Below, in pieces: positions 9,706 to 19,369 of a stretch of 42,619 nucleotides of DNA. The position numbers and the translations under genes were made by a program. Source of the stretch: Acidobacteriota bacterium (GTDB lineage: Bacteria; Acidobacteriota; Aminicenantia; Aminicenantales; Saccharicenantaceae); contig JAKPCG010000144.1 in the NCBI GenBank assembly GCA_029553365.1, positions 1-42,619 on the forward strand. Reading direction: 5' to 3'. The notes under the pieces were generated by a model. It had not been told where the DNA came from. It did not search any database and was given only the letters and a program-made list of their open reading frames with translations. Position 1 is the first letter of the stretch, and each line of letters opens with the position of its first letter.

Positions 9706-9969
9706 TTATTTCTTTTTTCTTTCCTGAATAAATTTTTGACGGCAGGCTGATGAGCAAAAATAATAAGTACGCCCGTCTTTAACTTCCTTTAAGGCTTCGT
9801 CTTCCGGTATGTAAGTATTGCACATCTCGTCTTTGACCATGACTTTACTGCCGGGCTGAGTACGCTTCTGGTATTTCTGTGGGCTTGTTTCTCCCAGTCT
9901 TTGAAAAAACCTGACTATTCGGTAAATGATATAAAAAAGAATGCTTATCAGGATGATACGGCCAAGCAT
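9706..9969 (-). CDS. Small membrane-anchored protein with YHS-like Cys motif
   Basis: N-terminal TM, then VKDEMCNTYIPEDEALKEVKDGRTYYFCSSACRQKF. Confidence 0.75.
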   Translation of the reverse strand: MLGRIILISILFYIIYRIVRFFQRLGETSPQKYQKRTQPGSKVMVKDEMCNTYIPEDEALKEVKDGRTYYFCSSACRQKFIQERKKK

Positions 9970-10132
9970 TCTTCAAATTTATCTGATTGACTGAGTTCTG
10001 TCAAATAAGAGTCGAATCTGACTGATTTTGAATAACTTGCTATAAGGGTCAATAGTTTGTATAGTGGTAAAAACCTATGAGCTACCTGCCTGCAGTCAGA
10101 TTTAAGGCCAGCTGTCCTGATCTTGAGCATGG

Positions 10133-10247
10133 CCCTGGCCAGGTAAAATTGGTCGTCTGCTATAACTTTCCAGTTCGACCAGGCCAGGGAAAGACCAGAG
10201 AACTGGTAAGAAAAGCAGGCGGTTGGAATCTGAAGATAGCCAGCCGC
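10133..10247 (+). other. Candidate structured leader upstream of the NIF3-like gene
   Basis: Hairpin 1: CCCTGGCC(10133-10140)..GGTCG(10151-10155)/CGACC(10176-10180).GGCCAGGG(10182-10189). Hairpin 2: GCGGTTGG(10219-10226)/CCAGCCGC(10240-10247). Confidence 0.4.
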
Positions 10248-10302
10248 TCACTGTCAGGCCGGGTTTTAGCTATTAATGGCAATTTAGTCTAAGGAGAAAA
10301 AA

Positions 10303-11268
10303 ATGAAACTGAGAGATTTTTATGAAAGGGCAGTAGCCACAGGCATCAAGAATGATTTACGGCCCCCTCAGGAGATTACCAGACTACTTGAGACTGAAAA
10401 GGAAAAATACCAGAAGTTAAGCGAGGAAGAAAAAGAAGAATTTGATGTTGATGCACTTTTTAATCCTTATGCTGACAGCCGGATACTGACTGGCGATCCC
10501 GAACTCGAAGTCAAACATCTGCTGGCTGGAATTGATATGGAGGTGGGGGAAGTGCTGCTGGCCCACGTCCTTAATAAAGAACGACCGGATAAATTCGATC
10601 TGATTCTGGCCCACCATCCAGAGGGTCGAGCCCTGGCCCAACTTTACCAGGTGATGGAACTTCAGGTTGACCTTTACATTCAGGCTGGCGTCACACCCAG
10701 TCTGGCCGAGCAGTTGATGGAGAAACGAAGAGCTGAGGTTGAGAGAAGGTTCTTACCGCTCAACCACCAGCGGACTGTAGATGTGGCCCGCCTCCTCCAG
10801 CTACCTATGATCTGCCTTCATACTGTCGCCGATAATTGTGTGGCCAGATATCTTACTGATCTTTTTGAGCAGAAACAGCCGGCCAGGCTCAAAGATGTCC
10901 TGACCATCTTAAAGGAAATTCCAGAATATAAAAAATCCAGCCGCCAGGCTGTCCCGCCACGGCTTCTTCATGGTTCAGAGAATAGCCGAGCAGGAAAAAT
11001 TTATGTCGATATGACCGGTGGAACAGAAGGACCAAAGGACATTTTCAGTCAACAGGTAGCAGCCGGTGTCAGCACCTTGGTCGGGATGCATTTCAGTGAA
11101 GAAGCACTGGACAAATGCAGGTCAGCCAGACTTAATGTAATTATCGCCGGGCACATGGCTTCTGATACCCTTGGTCTTAACCTGCTCCTGGATCAGATTG
11201 AAAGAGAAGCAAATGAGGAACTGAAGGTAACCGGCATTTCCGGTTTTGAGAGAATTAAACATCTCTGA
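10303..11268 (+). CDS. NIF3 (NGG1p-interacting factor 3)-like protein
   Basis: LAHHPEGRALA, ICLHTVADNCVARYL and IAGHMASDTLGLNLLLDQIE are NIF3-like. AAGGAG ribosome-binding site upstream. Confidence 0.8.
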   Translation: MKLRDFYERAVATGIKNDLRPPQEITRLLETEKEKYQKLSEEEKEEFDVDALFNPYADSRILTGDPELEVKHLLAGIDMEVGEVLLAHVLNKERPDKFDLILAHHPEGRALAQLYQVMELQVDLYIQAGVTPSLAEQLMEKRRAEVERRFLPLNHQRTVDVARLLQLPMICLHTVADNCVARYLTDLFEQKQPARLKDVLTILKEIPEYKKSSRQAVPPRLLHGSENSRAGKIYVDMTGGTEGPKDIFSQQVAAGVSTLVGMHFSEEALDKCRSARLNVIIAGHMASDTLGLNLLLDQIEREANEELKVTGISGFERIKHL

Positions 11269-11316
11269 ATTCTGAACCTTATCTGTTTTGACTTTGAAGT
11301 CGGCTGATACCTGGCT

Positions 11317-11826
11317 TCACTCTGACTGAGCAGCCAGACTAAATATCCAGCGAGCAAAAGACCGGGCATCATCCAGGTCATTCTGGTCGGGATGGTGCCG
11401 GGCAGTGACCGCCATTTCTGTCCACAGCTCGTGTTCGGGAGAGCGGCTGAATATTTCCATCGCTTCCGGTGAAACCTGGCCGCGGGAGGTAAAAGTCCCC
11501 AGTACCCTGGCTTTTCCAGCCAGTATTAAAGCCTCTTCCAGTGCCTCGCGTGATAATCTGGTCCCTGGAATAGAGCCATGAGTCATAAAAATAGCAATTT
11601 TCTGGCCGGGGGGTAGCTGCCGAAGAAAATTTTCTACCCGATAAGGAACACTATGAGAATGAACCGGAAAACCAATAAAAACCAGGTCATAATCTGCAAC
11701 GGATTTTGCTTCTTTTATTTCATCCAGTTTTTTTAATTCCTTGGGCTGGGGTAAAGCCTCATAGATGGCTTCGGCTACCTTTTTGGTATTGCCGGTCTGG
11801 CTGAAGTAGATGACCAAGCTTTTCAT
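11317..11826 (-). CDS. Flavodoxin family protein
   Basis: Starts MKSLVIYFSQTGNTKKVAEAI (FMN phosphate-binding loop); also DLVFIGFPVHSHSVPYRV. Confidence 0.88.
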   Translation of the reverse strand: MKSLVIYFSQTGNTKKVAEAIYEALPQPKELKKLDEIKEAKSVADYDLVFIGFPVHSHSVPYRVENFLRQLPPGQKIAIFMTHGSIPGTRLSREALEEALILAGKARVLGTFTSRGQVSPEAMEIFSRSPEHELWTEMAVTARHHPDQNDLDDARSFARWIFSLAAQSE

Positions 11827-11955
11827 TTAATATCTCCATACTGACCGAATTTCAAATTATACCATTTTGTCTGATTAGTCATAAATTTTTATTTAACCGG
11901 TGCCCGATTATAATAATTTGAAGGCCGGAAAAAGCCAGTTGATACCGGACGATCA

Positions 11956-14900
11956 TCAACCAGGCTGATGATCAGCTACTCGCGGGAAAGTTAGCCTGAC
12001 CTTTGTCCCCAGCCCTGGCTGGCTTTCAATTTTAATTGCTCCTCCATTCTCTTCCACGATTCTCTTGCAGATGGCCAGCCCAAGTCCGGTGCCTTTTTCC
12101 TTGGTTGAGAAATAGGGATCGAAAACGCGCTCGAGGATATCGGCTGGAATTCCGTTCCCGTTGTCTTTAATTTCCAGTCTGATGACCTCTGGTTCTGCTT
12201 CCAGCGTAAATTCGATCTGTCCTTTGCCTTTAATAGCTTCAATCGAGTTAATTAATAAGTTGCGAATAGCTACCTTGATTTTTTCCCGGTCGGCATTCAG
12301 CCTGAAATCTTCTCCAGACTTCTTAAGAATGATGCTGATCCGCCCTTCCAGAGTGCTTCGGTAAGGCTCAAGCAATTCCACCACCAGCTCGGCCAGATCA
12401 AACTTTTCACAATGTGAATCTGATTCCCTGGCGATCGTCATGAATTCCTGGGCTATTCTCCGCAGATTTTCCACTTCTGAAATTATGTATGAAATCGATT
12501 CTTTAAGGATACGATCAAATTCCGGATGCTGATCTTCATGAACCTTGAGGATGTGTTCAGCTGACAGCTGGATAGGGGTCAGTGGATTTTTAATTTCATG
12601 AGCTACCCGCCTGGCCATTTCAGCCCAGGCTACTTTCTGACTTAGTTCAGCCAGTTCTTTCTCATGTGCTTGCAGGTTTTCCACCATGCTGTTAAAACCA
12701 TCAATCAGGCTTTTCAATTCGTCCTGAGCTTGATGATCAACTTTGATGTCAAGATTGCCCAGGCTAACCTCCTGGGTAGCCCGAATTAATTTATTAATCG
12801 GAATGATAATCATCCTTTTGATAGTCGTGGCAAAAAAGGCAATAAGACCAATAAAGAATATGGAAGAAAAGATAAAAAACTCCAGCAGTTCGCCTGTGGC
12901 CTGCGATATTTCCTGTCTTTCAAAGGGGAAGGGGAGGCTCAAAAGATAAATATCCTGCTGATATTTATAGGGGATGGTGAGGGTCTGGTAAGAAAACTGC
13001 CCGAATGATTTTCGGCTGATGGCCAGAGGCTGATTGCTGATAATAATCTGATGGTAAACTTCACCGTCAATCAGGTCTGATAAAATACCAGTCTCAAAAA
13101 ACTCCCGGCGACTGGAGGAGACAAATACTCCCTTCCGATAAAGGTTGACATCATTGTTGATGGTTGAACTGATCCAGAAAACCAGATCCTCGGGCAATTC
13201 GGCCGGTTGCTGTTCGGCTGACTCGGGCAGACTGGTAAAATCATACAGGATACTGCGAGCAAAGTAGGCTCGGCTGGTAGCTTCGTTGACAAAACGATCG
13301 GCGAATATTCTTTCGACCATCGCCTGGGTAAAAAAGATAAAGAAAAAGAGAGGGACAATGGCTACGGTAAAAAAGGCTACATATGCCCTGGCTGAAAAAG
13401 AATGGAAATCAGGCCTCCATTCTTTTTTTCTGGCGGCAATCGGGATGAAAAGCAAAAAAGAAAAAATCATAAAGAGAAAGAAAAGCTTAAGAAAACCAGT
13501 AACCAGCTGCCGACTTGATTCTGATGGTTGATAGAAAGCATAAAAATGGTCATCGTCGAGAGTCAGACAATAAGCGTGATAATTTCTGCCGTTAATGTTG
13601 AGAAGAGTCCATAGACCAGCCCCTTGCCCTTTTATCTTTTGTCTGAGCTCAGGAGTAAGAGAGAAAACTGGCTGCGATTGATGAAAGAGAGGCTGACCTT
13701 CTGCATCAAAAATGGCCAGAGAAACAGGAAAATGCTGAAGGGAAGGAAGGGTATTCAATCGCAAAAGCTCAAAATAAGGATTGGCAGTATTTATAAAGGG
13801 CAAGAGGGTTGGGTCCAGACTGACCCAGATAACCAGGCGTCCAGATATTTCAGTCTCAACGGCGAAATCCTGGTAGCCGATTAAAAAATGACGCTCCTGG
13901 CCGAGAATTTCCAGATATTGCTCGGTGTAAACAGGCTCGACTGACACTTCCAGATCGTCAGTCTGGTCAGCAAAAATGGGCATATTCAGGGCGAATGATG
14001 ATAATACCTTTCGATCATTGGACTGCAGATAAAGACAGGAATTCCAGTTGAGTCTGGCCAGATATGTTTTGTTCCAGAGTGAACGGGCGAAATCCCGGTC
14101 AGCTGGATAACGGAAAAAAGAATCTATATCCCTGCTCTCTCTTTGTAGCTCCAGAAGCGACTGTTTCAGGGCCATTTCTGCCCAGGTTTTCTGGGAAGAA
14201 ACCAGATGGACAAGAATATCCTGAGTAAGCTGCTTGGTTCTTTTAGCGGTAAAGTTTCGAGCGAAAGTGAACTGAATAAGAGCAATAAGAAACAAACCCA
14301 GTACCAGATAGGTTGCTGGTTTCCTGACTAAAACCGCCAGACAGTAAAGCATCAGCAAGAACAATACTGCCTGAAGCGATCCCCATCCTGCCGGTCGAAT
14401 AACCAGCTCTGCCAGCCACCCGAACAATAAAACTGAGGCCAAACCGACTGCCCGGAAAGTTGTCCCCGGCCAGCCGGTCGAAAAGATCCTTCTTAAAATA
14501 AGAAGGGGAAAGAAAATAAAACTCAATCCAGCCAGGAACAGGCTAAGATAGATCAAAAGGGGTGCCAAACCAAAATTATACTGGATCAAATTGAAACTGG
14601 CGCTGGCCACTATTTTTTTCAGACTCCAGATAAAGGCCTGAAAGCCCAGGACTAAAAGAACAGTCCCGGCTATGACAGTCAGGACTTTATTTCTGTTTCT
14701 GGCTAAGGTCAGGCGTTTTTGCCAGGAATTAAGCCTTGCCAGGTTTTTAAGGTTTTTAAGGCTGGTGACTCCCAAAAAGAAAATCAAAAGGCTGGTCAAA
14801 ATAATATCACCAGGAGAACTGGTTAGATTGCCAAGAGTTTTAAAACCAACTTCCTGTGGAGAAAAAATGGGCCAATATATAAACGGCTTGAGCGCTGTCA

Positions 14901-15873
14901 AAAGCAACAGCAGATATCTTATAACGATAAGCCCAGTTATGGCTAATAGCCAGTCGACTGGTTTCGCAGTCCAGAAAGAGCGGGTCCGGTCCTGGCCAAG
15001 CCAGGATAAAAAGAAAATCAAGGCTAATATAGCCAGAATGATAGCCAGGATTTTGATTAACTGGTCTGGGTTTAACCTCTGGCCCTCTAACCGGTAAGAA
15101 TTTAAGGTTACGGTGGCCACAATTTTGTCTTTTTCGTTTCTCAGCGGGAAGTAAAGTGTCCGGCTTTCCCTTTCTTCTCTTTGTTGACTCAGATAAGTAT
15201 CCTGATTTCGTTCAAACAGGCGGTCGAGGGCTTCTGTTTCATGATAATATTCCCAGAAATCAATATCAGCCCCGGTCTTTTTGAGCGATTTTAACCTGAC
15301 ATATGGACGTAAATAGGATGATTCGAACTGGGGTTGAAAAGCCAGCAACTCAAAAATGGCCAGATAGCTATTTTTGCCAGCAGTATTTAAACTAACCAGA
15401 TAAGTGGAAGCTTTATCCTTAATAACAAAGCTCCCGGCCAGAAGATCCGCTAAAAATTTCTCCTGATTTACCAACAAAGCTTTTAAATTAGCCACGCTTC
15501 CATACCAGACCTCAGGATTCAGCTTCTCATCAAAGCTGGCGACTCCTTCCAGGGCTGGATTAAGCTTTTTATCCCTGAAAAATTCAAATCTTGCTCCCGG
15601 ATCAGAGGGCAAAGCCTGAGCTGCAAATTGGGCCTGCCTTTTTTCCAGGCGATCAAGAAGGCGGGAAAAATCATGCTGAATGCCCTCTCTGGCCCGGCTT
15701 AAATTAGAAAGGGTAGCTTTTTCAGAAATAGAGCCCGGCCGGTTAACCAAGAAAGCAGAAATTAAAGCCAGGATGATGGACAAAATAACTAAAATAATTG
15801 TCAGGCGCAGCAGGCGCTGTTCATGGCCTTTTAAGGCTTCAGGCCAGAACCGTAAGCTTGACCGGCGGCTCAT
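11956..15873 (-). CDS. Very large (1305 aa) multi-TM sensor histidine kinase, NtrY-like core
   Basis: RRVAHEIKNPLTPIQLSAEHI H-box, NLLINSIEAIKG N-box, DNGNGIP and GTGLGLAICKRIVEENGG G-boxes; HAMP-like IIIPINKLIRATQEVSLGNL. Many TM segments precede the core. Confidence 0.92.
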   Translation of the reverse strand: MSRRSSLRFWPEALKGHEQRLLRLTIILVILSIILALISAFLVNRPGSISEKATLSNLSRAREGIQHDFSRLLDRLEKRQAQFAAQALPSDPGARFEFFRDKKLNPALEGVASFDEKLNPEVWYGSVANLKALLVNQEKFLADLLAGSFVIKDKASTYLVSLNTAGKNSYLAIFELLAFQPQFESSYLRPYVRLKSLKKTGADIDFWEYYHETEALDRLFERNQDTYLSQQREERESRTLYFPLRNEKDKIVATVTLNSYRLEGQRLNPDQLIKILAIILAILALIFFLSWLGQDRTRSFWTAKPVDWLLAITGLIVIRYLLLLLTALKPFIYWPIFSPQEVGFKTLGNLTSSPGDIILTSLLIFFLGVTSLKNLKNLARLNSWQKRLTLARNRNKVLTVIAGTVLLVLGFQAFIWSLKKIVASASFNLIQYNFGLAPLLIYLSLFLAGLSFIFFPLLILRRIFSTGWPGTTFRAVGLASVLLFGWLAELVIRPAGWGSLQAVLFLLMLYCLAVLVRKPATYLVLGLFLIALIQFTFARNFTAKRTKQLTQDILVHLVSSQKTWAEMALKQSLLELQRESRDIDSFFRYPADRDFARSLWNKTYLARLNWNSCLYLQSNDRKVLSSFALNMPIFADQTDDLEVSVEPVYTEQYLEILGQERHFLIGYQDFAVETEISGRLVIWVSLDPTLLPFINTANPYFELLRLNTLPSLQHFPVSLAIFDAEGQPLFHQSQPVFSLTPELRQKIKGQGAGLWTLLNINGRNYHAYCLTLDDDHFYAFYQPSESSRQLVTGFLKLFFLFMIFSFLLFIPIAARKKEWRPDFHSFSARAYVAFFTVAIVPLFFFIFFTQAMVERIFADRFVNEATSRAYFARSILYDFTSLPESAEQQPAELPEDLVFWISSTINNDVNLYRKGVFVSSSRREFFETGILSDLIDGEVYHQIIISNQPLAISRKSFGQFSYQTLTIPYKYQQDIYLLSLPFPFERQEISQATGELLEFFIFSSIFFIGLIAFFATTIKRMIIIPINKLIRATQEVSLGNLDIKVDHQAQDELKSLIDGFNSMVENLQAHEKELAELSQKVAWAEMARRVAHEIKNPLTPIQLSAEHILKVHEDQHPEFDRILKESISYIISEVENLRRIAQEFMTIARESDSHCEKFDLAELVVELLEPYRSTLEGRISIILKKSGEDFRLNADREKIKVAIRNLLINSIEAIKGKGQIEFTLEAEPEVIRLEIKDNGNGIPADILERVFDPYFSTKEKGTGLGLAICKRIVEENGGAIKIESQPGLGTKVRLTFPRVADHQPG

Positions 15874-16308
15874 TTAACGCCTCTCCGCCCTAATTTCTTT
15901 TATGATAAATTTGGTAGCCTGGTTTCCCGGTTGCTCGTTGACCGGTGTCAGATAAAAATAAAGCCAGAAAAGATATTTGCGCCCGGTAGCTTTATCAATA
16001 AAAGACCAGCGGGCCTGAATAATCATTCCCCGGCGATCGGGCACAATTTGATTGGTCGGGTCAAGGATAAATTCGACAGTTGAGGTTCTGTCCAGGACGC
16101 CTGTCAGCAGGAGCAAACTTTGAGCAGGAGAAAAGCAATCAGAAATCTGGATTGGTTCCGGTAAAGTAATCAGCGTTGGTGAATCCGAGGAAATCAAAAC
16201 AGGTAGCAAGGCAGGATTATTCTGCAAAAAGCACCTGTCCAGTGTCACCGTGAACTGGGATAGAACAGCCAGAATAAAACTTACAACACCGGTCAGAACA
16301 TAACTCAC
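15874..16308 (-). CDS. Hypothetical exported/membrane-anchored protein co-transcribed with the histidine kinase
   Basis: N-terminal hydrophobic segment. Stop codon (TAA) directly abuts the kinase ATG. Confidence 0.7.
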   Translation of the reverse strand: MSYVLTGVVSFILAVLSQFTVTLDRCFLQNNPALLPVLISSDSPTLITLPEPIQISDCFSPAQSLLLLTGVLDRTSTVEFILDPTNQIVPDRRGMIIQARWSFIDKATGRKYLFWLYFYLTPVNEQPGNQATKFIIKEIRAERR

Positions 16309-16382
16309 TTTTTCCTGGCTTTTTTGATATTAACTATATCTATGTCGCGCTGGGAGTGAGGCCTGATAAAGATTTTTATAGC

Positions 16383-16649
16383 CTATTGAGCCTTTTCTTC
16401 TGTTTTTTGTTCTTCCTGTTTTTGTTCTTCCTGCAAGGCGCTCGTTTCAGCTTCCAGCTTTTTCTGCCTGATAGAATCTTTAATGCTCGAGACTCCAGCT
16501 ACTATAGCTATCAAGCCGCCGAAAAATAGAATGGGCGGAATGAAGCCAAAAACCAGCTGGCAGAATTCACGCCACCAGACAAAAATTACCAGATAGAGAC
16601 CAGCCACCATGGCCACTATGCCGAAAAAGATGGCAAGATACTTACCCAT
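16383..16649 (-). CDS. Small two-TM membrane protein with charged E/Q/K-rich tail
   Basis: MGKYLAIFFGIVAMVAGLYLVIFVWW...IPPILFFGGLIAIVAGV then EEQKQEEQKTEEKAQ. GGAGG-like ribosome-binding site upstream. Confidence 0.75.
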   Translation of the reverse strand: MGKYLAIFFGIVAMVAGLYLVIFVWWREFCQLVFGFIPPILFFGGLIAIVAGVSSIKDSIRQKKLEAETSALQEEQKQEEQKTEEKAQ

Positions 16650-16907
16650 GTAGTTCCTCCCTTCTCTTAAACATTGGCTTGTACTTTCGCTCTAAATTTT
16701 ATCAAGTATTCTAATACTAATCAACAGATTTTATATTCTACTATTTTCTTGAACTGTCTGGTCAGAATAATAATCAATATGGACATGAGCTACTGAGTTT
16801 GATTGACGGCAAGTATTAGTCTTCTGACCTCTCTCCCGAAGTTTCAGACTGACGATTGCAATCTGGCCGCTTGCTAATTAATATAAATCCAGTGGTAGAA
16901 AGAAAAA

Positions 16908-17483
16908 ATGAAGACTAAATTGGTTATTTTTGACCTGGATGGAACCCTGGTTGAAAATAATTACGATTGGGCTGCTATCAGACAAGAACTGGGCTTGAAC
17001 AGCGGATCAATTCTGGCTTATCTTGATAGCTTACCTGAACCAGACAGATCTCAAAAATATGCTATCCTCGAAGCTCATGAACATCGGCAGACAGAACTGG
17101 CCAGGCTCAGGCCGGGGACTGAAGCCTTCCTTGAGTGGCTGACCAGTCGCGGGATCAAGACGGCTCTTGTTACCAATAATAATCTGGAAAATACCAGGCG
17201 CCTGCTGGAGCGTTTCCAGTTGACCTTTGATCTCACTTTGACCAGGGAAAGCGGGCTCTATAAGCCCGGTGCGGCTCCATTTCTCAGAGTTATGGAGCAG
17301 CTTAAGGTCAAACCAGATGAAACTGTGGCTGTTGGCGATACTCATTATGACTTACAGGCAGCCAGGGAAGCCGGTCTGGCCAGAGTTTTTATTCTAAAGG
17401 GTCCTATGACACCGCCTAATCTGGATGGGGCAACCTTTGTTTCTTCCTATGAAGAAATAAAGCCTTATCTTGAAGAAAGATGA
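16908..17483 (+). CDS. HAD-superfamily hydrolase (phosphoglycolate phosphatase-like)
   Basis: VIFDLDGTLVENN, ALVTNNNLEN and AVGDTHYDLQAAREAGL HAD motifs. Confidence 0.92.
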   Translation: MKTKLVIFDLDGTLVENNYDWAAIRQELGLNSGSILAYLDSLPEPDRSQKYAILEAHEHRQTELARLRPGTEAFLEWLTSRGIKTALVTNNNLENTRRLLERFQLTFDLTLTRESGLYKPGAAPFLRVMEQLKVKPDETVAVGDTHYDLQAAREAGLARVFILKGPMTPPNLDGATFVSSYEEIKPYLEER

Positions 17484-17533
17484 CCACAGGCCAGAATATA
17501 AAATGATAGCCAGTAAAATCTCCCTGCGGTAAC

Positions 17534-19225
17534 TCAATTATTTTCAGCCTGATAGACGATATTTCCACCGACTATCGTATAAATGACAGGTACAGTTAAA
17601 ATAGCTTTTGGCTCAAGGCTGAAAATATCCAGACCAAAAACAGTCAGGTCGGCCAGTTTACCGGGCTCGAGTGTCCCTTTTAAATTTTCCTCAAACGAGG
17701 CGTAGGCTGAGCCAGAGGTGAAACATTCGATGGCTTCGGCCAGAGTGAGTGTTTGCTCTGGAAACCAACCGCCCTCCGGGAAGTCATGTTCAATATTCTT
17801 ACGGGTCACAGCTGAATACAGCCCGCGGCGCGGATCAAGGGGCTCTACTGGCCAATCAGAGCCAAAGGCCAGTCTGGCTCCGCTCTCCAGAAGAGATTTC
17901 CAGGCATAAGCATACTTTGATCTCTCCTGGCCTATTCTCTGCTCGCAGAAACGCATGTCGGTCGTGCAGTGAGTTGGTTGCATGGAGGCAATTACCCCGA
18001 GTTCCTTAAATTTCTTAATGTCTTCAGGCTTAATGATTTGAGCATGTTCTATCCGATAACGCAGGTTTTTCTGACCATACTTTTTCTCCGCCTTTTCTAT
18101 CGCCTTGAGGACCCAGTTAACTCCCTTGTCTCCGATAGCGTGAGTGCCGACCTGAAAGCCATTGGCATAAGCCCGATCTATCAATTCATCAAATTCTTGC
18201 TCTGAATACTGCGCCAGTCCTGATTGCTCTGGAGCATCGGCATAAGGTTCAAACATCAAGGCTGTACCCGAACCAAGGGTTCCATCAATAAAGGCTTTGA
18301 GAAAACCTATTTTTAAAAACTCATCGCCCTGTCCCGGCCTGAGGCCCAGTTTCAGACATTGGTCTATTTCTTCAACAGGCAACCAGGCATAGATTCTAAG
18401 GGTTAGCCGGCCTTCTTCTTTAAGCTTTTTATAAATTTCCAGTTCTTTAAGATCAGTTGAAGCGTGAACCCCGGTCAAGCCCAGCCGGCGGGCATGATCC
18501 AGCGCCCTCAGGATGTCTTCTTCCGGGGAAGATTTGATCGACGGCTCGATCTTGATCAGATTCATCGCTGATTCTTTTAAAATGCCAGTTGGCTCGCCAC
18601 TGGCCTTATCTCTGACGATTTCTCCTCCAAAGGGGTCCGGTGTGCGGCTATCAATGCCCGATAACTTCAGGGCCAGGGTGTTAAGCCAGGCTGAATGCCC
18701 ATCGACGCGACGGATGATGACCGGATTGTCAGGAGAGACTTTATCGAGCTCTGACCGATCAGGCCATTTCTGGCCTGGAAACAGGGTGTGATCGTAGTCG
18801 CGACCAAAAATCGGTGTTCCTGGTGGCAGTTCTTTAATTCTGGCTGCTATCATTTGCTGAACTTTTTCAACCGAATCAACGCCTCGGAAACTCAGCTCGA
18901 TGAGTGATTGGCCGCCAGAAGAGAAGTGGGTATGGGCATCGATTAAACCCGGAATAGCCACTCCTCCTGCCAGCTCAATTATCCTGGTCTCGGGCTCAGC
19001 ATAGCGGTTAATTTCTTCCCGGCTGCCTATAGCCAGAATTTTGTCACCGCCGACAGCCAGGGCCTCGACGAAAGGTTGTGAATTACGGCCGGTGAAAATT
19101 TTCCCGGTTATTATCAGGTCAGCTTTTCCAGACGGGGCCGGCCGGCAGGTTAGACTGGCCAGAGTCAGAATGCTAATTAGCAGAGCAGGCAGTAACAGCC
19201 CTTTTAAAACCCTCTTTGAGGTCAT
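17534..19225 (-). CDS. Amidohydrolase family protein (YtcJ-like), predicted exported
   Basis: AIPGLIDAHTHFSSGG, QVGTHAIGDKGVNWVL and LAFGSDWPVEPLDP. Start moved to the ATG at 19225, which follows AAAGGAGA and gives a signal sequence; the ORF track starts at 19285. Confidence 0.92.
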   Translation of the reverse strand: MTSKRVLKGLLLPALLISILTLASLTCRPAPSGKADLIITGKIFTGRNSQPFVEALAVGGDKILAIGSREEINRYAEPETRIIELAGGVAIPGLIDAHTHFSSGGQSLIELSFRGVDSVEKVQQMIAARIKELPPGTPIFGRDYDHTLFPGQKWPDRSELDKVSPDNPVIIRRVDGHSAWLNTLALKLSGIDSRTPDPFGGEIVRDKASGEPTGILKESAMNLIKIEPSIKSSPEEDILRALDHARRLGLTGVHASTDLKELEIYKKLKEEGRLTLRIYAWLPVEEIDQCLKLGLRPGQGDEFLKIGFLKAFIDGTLGSGTALMFEPYADAPEQSGLAQYSEQEFDELIDRAYANGFQVGTHAIGDKGVNWVLKAIEKAEKKYGQKNLRYRIEHAQIIKPEDIKKFKELGVIASMQPTHCTTDMRFCEQRIGQERSKYAYAWKSLLESGARLAFGSDWPVEPLDPRRGLYSAVTRKNIEHDFPEGGWFPEQTLTLAEAIECFTSGSAYASFEENLKGTLEPGKLADLTVFGLDIFSLEPKAILTVPVIYTIVGGNIVYQAENN

Positions 19226-19369
19226 TATATTTCTCCTTTTGAAAACTGCCTCAATTATACTACCGATGTTTATTATTGCAATCAATTGTCCGGTTAGCTA
19301 TTGATTTTCGCGGGCAGTTGGAGAAAAATAAAAGGCAAACAGGATCAAATTTTCAGAAGGAAGATAAAA

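Noticed and set aside
10077-10292. 71-aa ORF upstream of the NIF3-like gene
   Set aside because: No recognisable family or ribosome-binding site, and the region shows RNA-like hairpins; not called as CDS.
14672-15097. 141-aa plus-strand ORF within the histidine kinase
   Set aside because: Antisense shadow of the kinase TM region, with K/R/L-rich low-information composition.
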